Shown: piece by piece, positions 11,415 to 22,849 of the stretch | How the letters are laid out: the number at the start of each line of letters is the position of its first letter | Position numbering within the stretch: position 1 is the stretch's first letter | Origin: Venturia oleaginea | Lineage: Eukaryota; Ascomycota; Dothideomycetes; Venturiales; Venturiaceae | Assembly: GCA_013176395.1 (NCBI GenBank) | Contig: JABMLP010000030.1 | Location: forward strand, 248,001 to 312,000 | Reading direction: 5' to 3' | Length of the DNA stretch: 64,000 bases | Program-made: the position numbers and the translations under genes | The notes under the pieces: model-generated | The model's input: the letters and a program-made list of their open reading frames with translations, nothing else | Database searches by the model: none | Told to the model about the DNA's origin: nothing

Positions 11415-11811
11415 TGACGATGCTTGGGAAGTGGTTTTGAGAAATGGACGTTAGCCCTTAGATGTTATTTCCTATAATGAGTTCTATATATAGACGTTGT
11501 TTGCTTAGTCTACCCGCCGGAGAATGCCTCGCCTTCAGCCTTGTTGACCCGAAATGGAAGTGAATGATTTGAGCAAGGTTTGTAACTAAGTTTTAATCCC
11601 TTTCTCATAATCAACCACAATTCCAGCTGGAGTGCATATTTCGCGCTTTACCTCTCTGAGATAGTTCCAAATTCTCCTAACTTTTTGTGCGACGCCAACC
11701 CTTGGAATTTGGTCGTTGACTAGACCTTCGACAGATCTTCAACTCTTCCAAGGATATCCTCGATAATTCCATCTCTTACAATTCAGTTTGCCATGTAACA
11801 AAACATCCAAT
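11415..11811. promoter_or_regulatory. CYP505 terminator and upstream region of the ArAE_2/FUSC gene
   Basis: 397 bp between two co-directional genes. I see no further gene. Confidence 0.4.
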
Positions 11812-14800
11812 ATGAACTCGAGTGGGGACAAAACCTTCGACGATGCTTTGTCGCAACACAACAACACTCCTGCGCGCAAGCCTGGCAGATCCACGGTAAC
11901 ATCTCCCCTCATCTCCGTACTACCTTCCAACTCGATTTACTGATGGCTTCATAGCTACGAGCAGCCACTTTAGTAGACCCCCAGAGCGGCGAGCGCGTCA
12001 AGAGATCATTCACCCTTCGATACACCAACAGCTCCAAAAACAATGCCACTGCGAGAACGCCCCTACTCCCGAGGAGCCGGGCCACGAACGGGAGTCGTAG
12101 CTCAGCATCATGGGCTTCGATGAAAGAGCAGCTTTGGATATGGTACGGGTACTGGACATCTATCAAGGGCATCGGTATCCTGAAATGCTCCATCGCGTAC
12201 GTCCTGGCTAGTTTGGCTACCCTTACGCCTGCCATATCCAGGTTGCTGGGCAAAGGCGATGGAAAACATATGGTTGCGACTGTGGTGACATATTTTCACC
12301 CTGCGCGAAGCTTTGGGAGTATGCTGGAAGCTTTGGTTTGGGCTCTGATTGCTGTCGCATATGTATGTCTATGCTACACATCTGCTCACATCTCTAGCTA
12401 ATCATCTGAACGATATAGGCCGCAGCAGTATGCTTCAGCAGCATGGGTGTCGTACGCTTTTTCGCCTCCAACAACCTCCTCAAAGTCGGACATGCCGTTG
12501 TGCTCACAGTCTTCTGTGGTGGATCCCTTGGCTTCGTTGGCTGGTGGAAACTGAAGCGCGGAAATGCCTTGGTCAACGTCGCCTGCTCGTTGACCTCCCT
12601 GGTCATCATCACAGTCATAACGAAAGAGGAGGCTCTGTTGGAAGGCAATTTCTCTGTCGAGAAGATCTGGCAGGTTCTTAAGATCGTCACAATGGCTATT
12701 TCCATCACCATGGGAGTTAGCCTTTGCATCAAACCAACATTCGCTCGGAACGGGCTACGGCAGGACTTCATCAACATTACGGACTTGCTAGAGGAAATCC
12801 TGACAACTACTACACGTAGCTTCCTCTCGGGCTCTGAACAGGATCTGCAGGAGGCTTCATTCAAACAAGCTTCGAACACCTACAAGGCCGTGTTCAATAC
12901 TCTGCTGAAGGACTTGGGAGAAGCCCGATACGAGCATTACCTGCTCGGAACAGAGAAGGAGTTCCATGTGGAAGCAAAGCTCGTGAAGACCATCGAACGA
13001 CTTTCTCAGAGCATCACGGGTCTTCGCAGTGCTGCCGAGACGCAGTTCTCTCTTCTCGCTTCGATAAGCTATGGGGCGGCAACGCCTGTAGGAGTTCTTC
13101 GCATGGATTCTATCACTTCGTCACCTCTACAAAGCCCAGATTTCAGCAAGATTGATGAACAAATGAAGCAACTAGGCGCTATAACAGAAGAGCCAGAGGA
13201 CGGTACGGACACAGCGCCGCCGAGCCCCAATGATCGTTTCACTATGTCTAGACTATCAAGCTATGTGTCGACAGCTGCTGGCCCCTCGGATATATTTTCC
13301 TTATTCATCAAAGAGTTGGGCCCTTCGATGAAATCACTGGCATGGACGCTGAAGCACATACTCCTCGAGCTGCCCTTCGAATCTGGGCCAAAGCACCAAA
13401 TCACCATCAACAGCAACTTCAGACGATCCTTGCTAGATGCGATGGATCTTTATTCAGATGCAAGGAAAGAGGCTCTGGATAAGCTTTACAACTCCCGATC
13501 ACTTGCCAAAACACGATCATCAGAAGTTTCGGCAGATTTTGAAGAGGTAGCAGCAAGTTGTGGGCATTTCAGTTCAAGCTTGTACGACTTCGCTGAGGAT
13601 ACTGTGGCGTACTTGGATATTCTTGAGGAGCTTCAGGAAGTGATTGAACATAGACAGAGATCCTGGAATTGGCTGCGCTTTTGGTGGACTGGCGGAAAAC
13701 GCCGTTTCTCCCCTCGGAGTAATTCGAGTGAAGGTATGTTGAAAGCGCTGTTGAGAGAGCATTCGCTGACAAAAACAATAGAAGAACAGCAACTTCTGCG
13801 CGAGTCGAATCCTGCCAGAAGAATGTCCGTTGTGGTACCTACACCGCGAGTCAATCCCATCTCCAAGACTAAAAGCGCAGCAAAAGACGCTGGGAGAAAA
13901 TACCATCCGTACTTGTGGCGATCTTTTGGCTTCTTACGCAGAGAAGATATCAGGTTCGCTATCAAAGTCGGCTTGGGCGCAGTCCTCTGGGCCATGTTCT
14001 CTTTTATCCCCAGCACCAGAGAATTCTATTTCCACTGGCGCGGTGAGTGGGGACTTTTGTCTTACATGCTCGTGTGCAGTATGACCATCGGCGCATCTAA
14101 CACGACAGGAACACAGCGTTTCTTCGGTACTGTGCTTGGGGCACTGTTTGCAGTAGTGGCATGGATCGCAGCTCACGAGAATCCTTGGATACTTGGGGCC
14201 TTCGGGTGGGTCGTATCAGTTGGTTGTTTCTACATCATCGTAGGTCGCGGGATGGGCCCAATGGGTCGCTTTATCCTGCTGACTTACAACCTTTCCGCTT
14301 TGTATGCCTATTCGTTGTCGGCGAGAGACGATGACGATGATGACGACGAAGGCGGCATCAGTCCAGAGATCTGGGAAATTGTTCTCCATCGCATGGCTTC
14401 TGTCCTGGCGGGGTGTCTGTGGGGCATGATTGTAACGCGGTTCATCTACCCCATCAGCGCTCGTAAAAAGTTGAAGCATGGCATTGCTGTGCTTTGGCTT
14501 CGAATGGGTAAGTCCCTTATACTACTTCATCAACTCCCCACCTCCTTCGAATGATGAGCAATATGCTGGCACCCGTCAGAACGACTTGTACTCTTCTCCT
14601 GTTGAATAGCAAAGCAACTTCGGTTGTACCACTGATCGGAACACCCATAGCCTCCTTTTAGCATAGCCCACACGAGGGGACGTTCGCTGACCCACCGTCT
14701 TAGGACTTATTTGGAAAAGAGACCCTCTCACGATTCTGACTGATGTCGACTCGCGCTCAACATACATGGACATCCGGGAGTCCTTGGAGCTTCAGCGCTT

Positions 14801-15403
14801 CCTTCAACACCTTGACGGACTCAGAGAATCAGCGTCGCACGAATTTGAGATGAGAGGGCCTTTTCGCAACTTGGAGAGCAAGAATATTCTCGCTGCCACT
14901 GGCAGGATGCTTGGTGCTTTCCACGCTATGAATGTTATTATTGAGAAAGATTTGAAGGCGTCGCCAGGTGAACAGGAGTTGTTGCGATTCACAGAAAAGG
15001 AACGGAAAGAATTGTCCGCTCGCATTAGCCACCTGTTCTCAGGTTAGTACTGATTCAATTCTCTTTGGGAATCAAGCTAACAAGAGCAGTTTTGGCTTCA
15101 TCGATCAAACTCGAATATCCCATCACAGATGCAGTACCGAAGATTGCGCATACCAGAGATAGGTTTCTCGCGAAGCTGCACGACTACAGAAAGCATGCGC
15201 CTGGTCGCGAACTCGCCACTGACGAAGATTTCGAGCTTTTGTACGCATACGGTATGTTCTTCAACCTTATTGAATATAAGGATGCCGCTAATTGTGATAC
15301 AGCTCTGGTGACAGGCCAGATTGCCAATGAGATCGAAAGCATATGCACACAGCTGGAACACTTGTATGGAGTGCTTGATGAGGAGACACTCAAGTTCCAT
15401 TGA
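11812..15403 (+). CDS. ArAE_2/FUSC-type multi-pass membrane transporter (brefeldin A sensitivity-like), 1060 aa
   Basis: The layout matches fungal putative ER/plasma-membrane transporters with an ArAE_2_N domain, a FUSC-like domain and a DUF2421 C-terminus, annotated as brefeldin A sensitivity proteins. The substrate is unknown. Six exons fit: 11812-11895, 11955-12362, 12419-14507, 14704-15042, 15090-15251 and 15303-15403. The first membrane block covers about residues 65-260 (GILKCSIAYVLASLATL, AVVLTVFCGGSLGFVGWW). A long soluble section follows, then a second block near residues 670-860 (IKVGLGAVLWAMFSFIP, FFGTVLGALFAVVAWIA, HRMASVLAGCLWGMIVTRFI). An acidic run of eight Asp/Glu after SARD sits between two membrane segments near residue 800. 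The C-terminal 200 residues are helical and soluble. The 196-bp intron at 14508-14703 is long for this window. Confidence 0.85.
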
Positions 15404-16287
15404 GTTCTGAATGTTTCCGATGACACGCTCCGCCCTTACGCGAGCCTGCTTCCACTTTAGGATGATGTAGACACGCCTCGCATAAGTTTCTAGAAGCTTC
15501 ACATCCGTCGAGAGCTGTCGACATAGGAACACCTACGTGGTCACATCGCTGACCTAGGAACAGGGCAGTTTGTTGGATTTATTTCCGATATATACGAGTT
15601 TGTAAAGACTGCTGCGACTGGACTATATCTTCCTGGTAAAATGGCCCCCAGTATGTATTCTCGTTTGGATAGCTCAGCGGCTAGGATCCACACTGTTTAA
15701 ACCAGCGGGCAGCTTTTGCCGCTGTCAATCAATTTGGCGAATTAGAAGAATACAATGATGATTCTCGTACTGATGGACGTATTGGTCAAGTACGTCCAAG
15801 AGGATTGATTGGGAAAATGAAGAAAGGAAATGTTTTCCTCTGTTTTCACCCTTCTGTGGCTTGTTTTACAACTTCTTTCTCTCTCCGACGATCAGGAGAT
15901 AATAGTATACCCATGCTTGGCGCGCGCCTCAAGTCGTTCTGGAAGAAATAATAATAACGACAATCATCCTCCGTCCACAATTGGCGGCCGCTTGCTCCGT
16001 CCGAATCCTTTTCGTGTGTATTGTAGGCTTCGTATTGATAGTCGTAAGATGATTTCATGCTTACTGGCTATAATAGGGCCTACAGATCTCTCCATGTCAA
16101 GGTCGCCCAAGGACCGTAGTGACTCAAAAAGGAAAAATGGTTGTAGGAAGTATTGTCAATTCTTGTACCAGCGTACGTAGAGCTTAACTGAATCAAAGAA
16201 AAGGTCCTGACAGCCTTCTGATGCTACGGTCGACTGAGTGTTATTTCATTACTGAATACGCTTTCAAACTGTCTATGCTGTCGGTGT
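15404..16287. other. Intergenic, no gene seen
   Basis: 884 bp between convergent genes. Frames of up to about 115 codons occur, but with no domain, splice structure or codon pattern to support them. Confidence 0.45.
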
Positions 16288-17879
16288 TTAAGAAGTGCCC
16301 TTGGTTCCTGGGTTATCGCTCGCAAAAGCACAACTACCCATATCCTTCTTCACGGCCTTAGTCCCAGGCATGATATCGAAGTCGAAAATATCCACGGGAA
16401 GACCCATGGTCGTGCAAGCATTTGGAATCTATGATCGATTAGCACGAGCACCACGATCAACATTTGTCAAACTTACATCGACAATACCGGCAACATGACC
16501 TTGAACCGGCGCACAGCCAAGGAGGAGGTAAGATTGGTAATCGTCATATCCTAGTTTTCATGTTAGTGCAGGGAGCATTGCACATATAGGATATATATTC
16601 TTACCATATCGTCTAAGATATTCGATGGCTCGTAAGCTCGTCTGTCTATATGCCACACTCGTATCCATATAATGTTGCTTCCCATTCTCATCAACGCTGA
16701 AACCCTCAAAGTAAATATATCTTCCAGGTCCAAACTGTGGTTCGCAGGGTCCTGGAATGTAAATTGGCGACTTCATAGCCAATTCTGCCATCCCCCCCTT
16801 CATGACTGTGAATTTGATGGTGATGACGCCGGGCATCTCAATTGCGCCGCAGAATGAAATTTCTCCATCACCCTCTGCAAATCATATGAGCATCATCTCA
16901 CACTTACAGAATCGAAAGACTTACGTGAGAAATGCAAATCTCCAACACTGAACTTAGCACCCTTGACATGCACAGGCAAATACACCTTACTGCCTCTCGA
17001 CAAATTCTTGATATCGCAATTACCACCATGCTCAGGCCGTCCAGGAACAGTACGTGCTCCCTCTTTGCCAATCTTCTCCTTCAAAGCAGCGTCTGTAGCA
17101 CTACCAGGGTGGCAGTTTTGTGGGAGAGGAGGTAGAGCGACATCGCGATCCATGTGGGAGCATGCGGTTATGAGTTCGCCTTCGCGTTTGTTCCATTCGG
17201 CGAGGACTTCGGGGGATGGTGCGCAGCCGAGGATTCCAGGGTGAATGAGACCGGCGAAACGGACGCCTGGGATGCTGCAAGTAATTGGCTTTTGCTCAAC
17301 CACCACGTAGGTTAGACCTGGGTACATACTGTCTGCTCGAGCAAAAGATGCCCTCAAAGTCCCAGATAGCTTTGGCAGCTTTTGGGTATATTTCGTCAAG
17401 GAATCCACCACCATTGGTCTTGTCGAAGATACCGGTGAATCCCCATAGATGGTCTTGGAAGGGCTGAACGTCTTGAATCTCCACGAGAAGGACATCGCCT
17501 GGCTCTGCGCCCTCAATGTCAAAAGGTCCAGTGAGATAATGAATCTTGGTCAAGTCGACATTCTTAACATCGTCGGCATCGTCAGAATTGGTAATTTGAC
17601 CCCCAGTCCAGTCGACGCATTCAATCTTCACAATCTCTCCATCTTTGATCGAGGACAGGGATGGAACTGTTTTGGTAAGCAGTTGTTATAGTAAAGACGT
17701 AGATCTGTCGCACTGTCTGGATGCCATCGGTTCTAGTTTCGTTAGATTTTGCTATCCAAAATAGAAGTGCAATAGCATACATGAAGGACAGTTTGCTCAG
17801 ATGCAGGCTGAGACAGGTCAACTTTGGCGACAGTTCTGATCTCCTGCTTGCCAGTTCCGTAAACGACTTCTCGAGGCAT
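16288..17879 (-). CDS. fmdS: Formamidase (FmdA/AmdA family), 429 aa
   Basis: Formamidase hydrolyses formamide to formate and ammonium and lets fungi use it as a nitrogen source. Seven exons fit: 17879-17781, 17732-17714, 17666-17330, 17274-16925, 16874-16605, 16550-16477 and 16428-16288. Family signatures are HNRWHPDIPSL near residue 33, CVDWTGGQI, the acidic GDVLLVEI strand region, GVRFAGLIHPGILGCAPSPE, ENGGNCDIKNL-like sequence (here EHGGNCDIKNLSRGSKVYLP), and CGAIEMPG. The second exon is only 19 nt, but it restores HNRWHPDI exactly, so it is probably real. Size is close to that of Aspergillus FmdS. The 560-bp upstream region holds six HGATAR sites, consistent with AreA-type nitrogen control. 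The protein should be cytosolic. Confidence 0.93.
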
Positions 17880-18300
17880 GATGACAATTAATTCCAGCAA
17901 TTGGCTGGGAAGACGAAGCGAAGAGGAGATGGAAGTATGGTAAAGGCGCTATAAGAAAGAAAATGGATGGTTAGGGAACTGTTATCAAACATAGCGGGCG
18001 AGAGTATATTGCGAGGTGCGATATCGCGATAGCTGATAGCTTTTGACTCTTGCCTACGCGGCAGTGACTTAGTCTACTCGGTGCCAGATGATAAGGATCG
18101 GCCGGTAATAGGAAGGTGAAATGTGAGGGTGTATCTCGCTGATAGAAGCGCATAGCTGTACCGAATTAGGTAACGTGCAGGTGTCAAGCTCTCCAATTTG
18201 GTGCGGGGCAGATGGATGATCCCGCATCGTCATAGACGCGTAGGCATTATCTACGCGAGTCCAGAAACACCTCAAAACGTGATCAGGGGTATTAGTTTAT
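17880..18300 (-). promoter_or_regulatory. Formamidase promoter with a cluster of GATA-factor sites
   Basis: Six matches to HGATAR, the AreA/Nit-2 consensus, lie within about 380 bp upstream of the start: TTATCA 17982-17987, CGATAG 18027-18032, TGATAG 18034-18039, TGATAA 18089-18094, TGATAG 18140-18145 and TTATCT 18247-18252. About one would be expected by chance in this length on both strands. The rest of the intergenic region, to 18439, shows nothing else. Confidence 0.6.
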
Positions 18301-18439
18301 GTTTATTGCCGGTTAATTGCACTTAGTATTTGCGACACAATAGGAGAAACATGGCTGCAGATTTTCAAGTGACTTTGGAAGGAAGAATTACTACCAAGCG
18401 CATCTAGTATACGTTGAATGATGCCAATCATTCCCCCAA

Positions 18440-19866
18440 TCAAGAAAATTTCTTCTCCGGCAAATCAGCTGGCATACCCGTGTTGAGAGACGAGGCTGAT
18501 TTGTTGTTCTGATCAGTATTCACAGCATCGAGCAAAGTCAATGGTAGTGACATGAACTCATGCTTGTTCTTCCATCGGACCTGGGACTGGGCAAAGTTCT
18601 GAGCTTCCGATGGTGCTGGCGGAGGATCTGTGATCTTGGTGATAAGATATGCAGTTGATGCTTCGGCAATTCCGTAGATCAGGACACCAAAGAGTGGGAT
18701 CTTGAGAAAGACGAAGAAGCCGAGTGCGAAGCCGAAAAGAACGCCTTCTCTGTCTTTGAACCAGAGTGCTTTCTGCTCCTTGGTGTATTTGATGCGAGAG
18801 AAGTAGGGTACGAGCTATTCATCGTGTTAGTTTCTGAAGTCCCAAGGCTAATAATTTAAGGGGGGGATTTACCAATTCTCTCATCAAGCTTCTGGAGGAG
18901 AAATAGCTCTGCAAGAACATGACAAGGTATCGTTTTGGGAGGAAGATACTAGGGAAGAAAATGATAATGGCCGGCTGAGTTCCAACAGCTTTCTGGAAGG
19001 TGTAAAAACTAGCAGCGGGAAGGACAAATCGGCCGATATATGGGATGAAAGACAAAGCATAAACGACAAGTGAGGTCCCAGAGCGCTTTCCAAATCGTAT
19101 CAGAAAATTGAGGATAGCATCCTTAGGTTTCTTCTTCTGCGAAGCATCGCCATGGGTCGAGTATTGGCGAAGATTGGGATGATACATAGCCCGCAGCTTC
19201 GAAGGATCATCATAGCGATGTTTCGCAATATACGTTCGATCAACCCAATCCAACGATTCCATAAACCTAAAATAGTCAGCCAAATCCTTTCCCTAACAAC
19301 GAAAAAAACTCACATATTATCCAAAGTAGGAGTAACATATCTCATCAAACTCATCAAGAAAAACGGAACCTGAAGAACCGAATGCTCAAGGAAATGAAGC
19401 CCATCAATGATATCGTTATCCCAAGTCACCCCCTCCAGATTCGTAAAAATTCCAATAAACCATATCAATACTCGGACAGCAATTCCCTAGTCAATCCATC
19501 AGCATCAGCATCTTCAACCACCCTAACCATCTAAATCAAACAGAAACATACAGGAATACTGATTAAAATCCTAATAGCAACACCAGCCGCAACCGCCAAA
19601 GCAGCCTGTCGATAATGCTCTCCAGTAAACAACCTCGGATTCTGCATAGCTCGATGCGCGCCAACGAGCGTCAATTGCGCGCCTCGGAGGATGGCATCGG
19701 GATCGAAATTAGCCATGTCGGTCTTGATCTCTGCGATACCCTTCTTGACTTTCCCTTTCGTCGATATTGTTGTTGTTGATGAAGAGGGAAGGAGAACTGG
19801 ATGCTTTGAAAGCTTTGTTTGTTGCTGGGGACGCGTCTGGGTTCGTGACGTAGTGTGCACAGCCAC
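18440..19866 (-). CDS. Multi-pass membrane protein resembling fungal UsgS-type proteins, 418 aa (368 from an internal start)
   Basis: Four exons fit: 19866-19552, 19486-19314, 19266-18873 and 18814-18440. The protein has a motif MANFDPDAILRGAQLTLVGA and hydrophobic stretches AALAVAAGVAIRILISIPG, IWFIGIF, VYALSFIPYIGRFVLPAAS and GFALGFFVFLKIPLFGVLIYG. It resembles the uncharacterised fungal family annotated as transmembrane protein UsgS; I give this from memory of the family and not from a search. Two starts are possible: the ATG at 19866 adds 50 low-complexity residues, while the one at 19716 begins MANFDPDAI, which looks like the usual family start. The C-terminal 60 residues are polar. The function is unknown. 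Confidence 0.7.
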
Positions 19867-20665
19867 TTTCTTTTTCTCTTGCTAGAAAGACGCTTTCGGT
19901 CTTTTGAGATGTGGAGAGGTTGAATAAAGTCGTGATTAGATTGGCTCTGCCTGAGGAAATTGTAGATGATTGGGACTTGAGGTATGTAATTACTTGCATG
20001 CATACACGTGATTATGCCTAATCTGGCAATCTTACTTCGAAAACAGCCTTTCTACTGTCGTTCGACAGGAAACTGCTTGCAGAAAATTCAAGAACGCAGT
20101 CTACAAGAGTTTTATCTACTTCATCAACACATAAACCCAACAAACCAAATCACTAAGTTTTATCTACAAATCCTTCTGCGGGAACTCTCGACCCTCAGCT
20201 CCCCAAACTCCAACAACTCTCTTTACAATAAAGAGCCTCAGCGCTTCCAAAGCTCTCCTGTTCAAATATCAAAGCGCTGCCCCTATCTTCACGCAAGCCA
20301 CTCCCCGATCATTTGATCACATCCATCGACTAACCGTATGAATTAAACCCACTGTTTTCAAGACACCACAAACGCCGCCAATAAAGGCAGAGGATATGGT
20401 CACTGCCGAGCCTATTAGGGCAAGGCTTTGGAGCTGTGTGTTAAGATCTGTGAATTTTGATGGTGAGAATTCCGCCTTCGTTTGAAGCCCCTGACAGAAG
20501 GCTGGAATGAAGAAGAGGATGGGTTGTGCAAATATGAAAATGCATTCTTGATTTCAGCTTTCGTCTCCTTCTTTGTTGTCTTGTGGCTGATTTTGATAAT
20601 ATTCTTTTTGCTTCCAGCTCTCTCCTGCTAAAAATCTCCTCTCCGCTTCTTCAAGCAACATCATC
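19867..20665. other. Divergent intergenic region, no gene seen
   Basis: About 800 bp between the minus-strand UsgS-like gene and a small plus-strand gene. Several frames near 100 codons overlap one another on both strands and none looks coding. Confidence 0.4.
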
Positions 20666-20857
20666 ATGGTTTCGCTAGCTTTGCTATCTTTGAAGGTTCT
20701 CAGTCTAGCATACGTCGCTCAAGCAGCTCCTCAGCCGAGCGTATCGGCGTCGTTCAAATCCTCGGGCTGTAGCTCCCATTCAACCGGAATGGCGGTCGGC
20801 ATCATCGTTGCCATAGCCGCGGCCGTGCTCTGTGGTGTGTGTGGATGCTGCGACTAA
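20666..20857 (+). CDS. Tiny secreted or membrane protein, 63 aa, with a frameshifted tail downstream
   Basis: The ATG at 20666 opens a 63-residue protein with a clear signal peptide (MVSLALLSLKVLSLAYVAQA), a short Ser-rich ectodomain, one membrane segment (GMAVGIIVAIAAAVLCGVCGCC) and a stop right after the Cys cluster. Another frame then continues to 21066 with a Pro/Ser/Gln-rich stretch (PPEQTQMLPSSASVGQ..) that looks like the cytosolic tail of a single-pass protein. Joining them would need a 29- or 32-nt intron, too short to be usual, although CTAAT and CCCAG motifs are present, or a frameshift. So this is either a complete microprotein or a broken single-pass protein. I do not recognise the family. 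Confidence 0.45.
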   Translation: MVSLALLSLKVLSLAYVAQAAPQPSVSASFKSSGCSSHSTGMAVGIIVAIAAAVLCGVCGCCD

Positions 20858-21214
20858 TCCGAGCCCAGAACAACATGACACCGGTTGTGCCTCCTGAGCA
20901 GACTCAAATGCTGCCTTCTTCGGCCAGTGTAGGCCAGAGCAATGTCATTTCTCCTTTGGGACAATTTCCGTCAGGATACTTTGATCAAGCAATGAGTCCG
21001 ACAGGGAGTCAATTCGATTCGAAAATGAGTCCGCAGACACCTTCGACAGCGACCATTCGCCAATGACTCTTGGCGCTCTATGGCAGCAGCCGCATTGTAC
21101 AAGCAATCAGCCACCAGTGCCCCCACTTCCACAGCATGTCCACGAGATGCCAGCAAATCCCGCTCCAATGGCCGAGCTCAAGGGCCGAGAGAACTTGGCT
21201 TGCACATCACGACT

Positions 21215-21760
21215 TCACGAATATATTCCCCCTTTGGCGTCGACATCCGATGGAAGCGAAGCAGTGTTATCCTCCAGCTTCCGCCATCTCAACTCCGGCC
21301 TCCTCATCTCGCCATTAACCTCCTTCGCCTCTTCACTTGATAAAACGAGCAACTTGCCATCGTCCTCAAATCGCCAGGCCCTCAGTTGTATATTCCCAAC
21401 CATTGTCGGTCGATTGCCAATACGCATGTTATGTCTCAATTTCACCTTTCCATCCCCCTCCGTCACGAAGAAAGGACCAGCATATGCGAAATATCTCTTC
21501 CCACTCTCGGCCCAGTCTGATTCGGTAGCTTTGGCAGATTCGAAGCTCTGTTGCCCTGGAATGGAAATCTGGGCGGACATATAGCCATCGGGTGTATACA
21601 TTATGATTCCCTGCGTGTGTTTGGTCATCGGATATGTTGGACAAGCTGTAGAAGGAGGTTCGGCGATGGACATGTATGATTGAAGCGACCATGCGCCTAT
21701 GAGATGGGATCGGAGAGCTGAGGCAGTTGTAGGGTAGACGAAGGGCTTGTTGGAGGTCAT
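21215..21760 (-). CDS. Lipocalin-like domain protein, 181 aa
   Basis: A single-exon protein matches the fungal/bacterial lipocalin-like domain (Lipocalin_5). The opening LRSHLIGAWSLQSYMSI is the typical GxW strand, followed by GIIMYTPDGYMSAQI, YFAYAGPFFV and a C-terminal strand LRWRKLEDN. Such proteins are small beta-barrels, often of unknown ligand; some sit in secondary-metabolite clusters, but no cluster is visible here. There is no signal peptide, so it is probably cytosolic. The start at 21760 gives the normal domain length of about 150-180 residues. Confidence 0.82.
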   Translation of the reverse strand: MTSNKPFVYPTTASALRSHLIGAWSLQSYMSIAEPPSTACPTYPMTKHTQGIIMYTPDGYMSAQISIPGQQSFESAKATESDWAESGKRYFAYAGPFFVTEGDGKVKLRHNMRIGNRPTMVGNIQLRAWRFEDDGKLLVLSSEEAKEVNGEMRRPELRWRKLEDNTASLPSDVDAKGGIYS

Positions 21761-22849
21761 TTTAATGCTCTGAAAGTTGTTCGACTATATGATAATGTTA
21801 TGGGTCCTAATTGTCAGTGTGATGGTTCCTCGTCAAGACGGCAATTGAGGCTCGATGAGTCGGTGGCCATGATGTGTAACACGGCGGGGTTGAACCAAAC
21901 TCAATGAACTAAATCGGTTCAACGATCCAACCTTCAGATCCATGTAACGGCAGCAGCTTCTTCCTAGTACACCTCAATTCGATAATCGATCGGCCTCTGG
22001 TGAAATGCCATGCGAGAGTGTGGCAGTTATCGCAGACCGGGTATTTATCAATGTCGTTCTTGTAGGCCGTCTGCGTGCGTGGGACAGTGCGGATTGACCT
22101 ATGGACTGACCCAAGCATGCGGACCGCGCTTTTAAAAGCGACGTCGAGAAACACCTGATGTGCCATGACTGCCACATTCTCGCTGTCGACCAGAAGTTGG
22201 AGATCATAACCATTCTTCCGGGATTGGGATGAGGTGCTCAAAGACCATCGCCGCGGAAATGCTCTTTATCGTTTTGCCTCCCAATATCTATGAAGTAGAA
22301 CCAACTCTTGTATGACGGCGATAGAAAGGCTGAGAATCCCGAATCGGTGGCCGTGTTTGTAGGGGCAAAATGGTCTGCTCTATTTTCGTCCAGCCAGCCA
22401 ATTGAAAATATGAAATGCGCCCGTCGCTGACTATTCGTTTCGGGTGAATTCGGAGCAGGGCTTTCTATCGGCGAAGGCCGGGGCTGTCCACATCTCAACC
22501 TCATCGACAACACAACGGCTCTTTCATCCCTAAACATGCTCTAGATTGGCGTCCTTGTGATGATTCACCTCCGTCGCTTGTGATTAGAAGCAATGGCTGG
22601 ACCCGCCACTTGGTGTTTGCTTTATACGGTTTCTTCCAGCAAGCTCGAGCTCTGTCCGAGCATTATTCTTCGATGGCAATGCACATTCCAGCTTGTCAGC
22701 AGAAGCCCGTGTAGCCCGGTGGACCCTCCACAGTGACTCCGAAGAGTATAAATTTGCCTGACGCCTTCAGTTTTTCTTTCCCTTTCTCTCTCCGTATCAT
22801 CTCTATTAATTCAATCCATTACATCCAACAATCGACTCAATCCACCCCA
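21761..22849. promoter_or_regulatory. Divergent intergenic region upstream of alternative oxidase
   Basis: 1,089 bp between the lipocalin-like gene and alternative oxidase. Frames at 21909-22241 and 22238-22537 (minus) have no recognisable features. The CT-rich stretch at 22765-22790 just upstream of the oxidase start looks like a pyrimidine-rich 5' leader, common in fungal genes. Confidence 0.4.

Noticed and set aside
21909..22241. 110-codon minus-strand frame
   Set aside because: No domain, no splice logic, and it sits in a promoter region.
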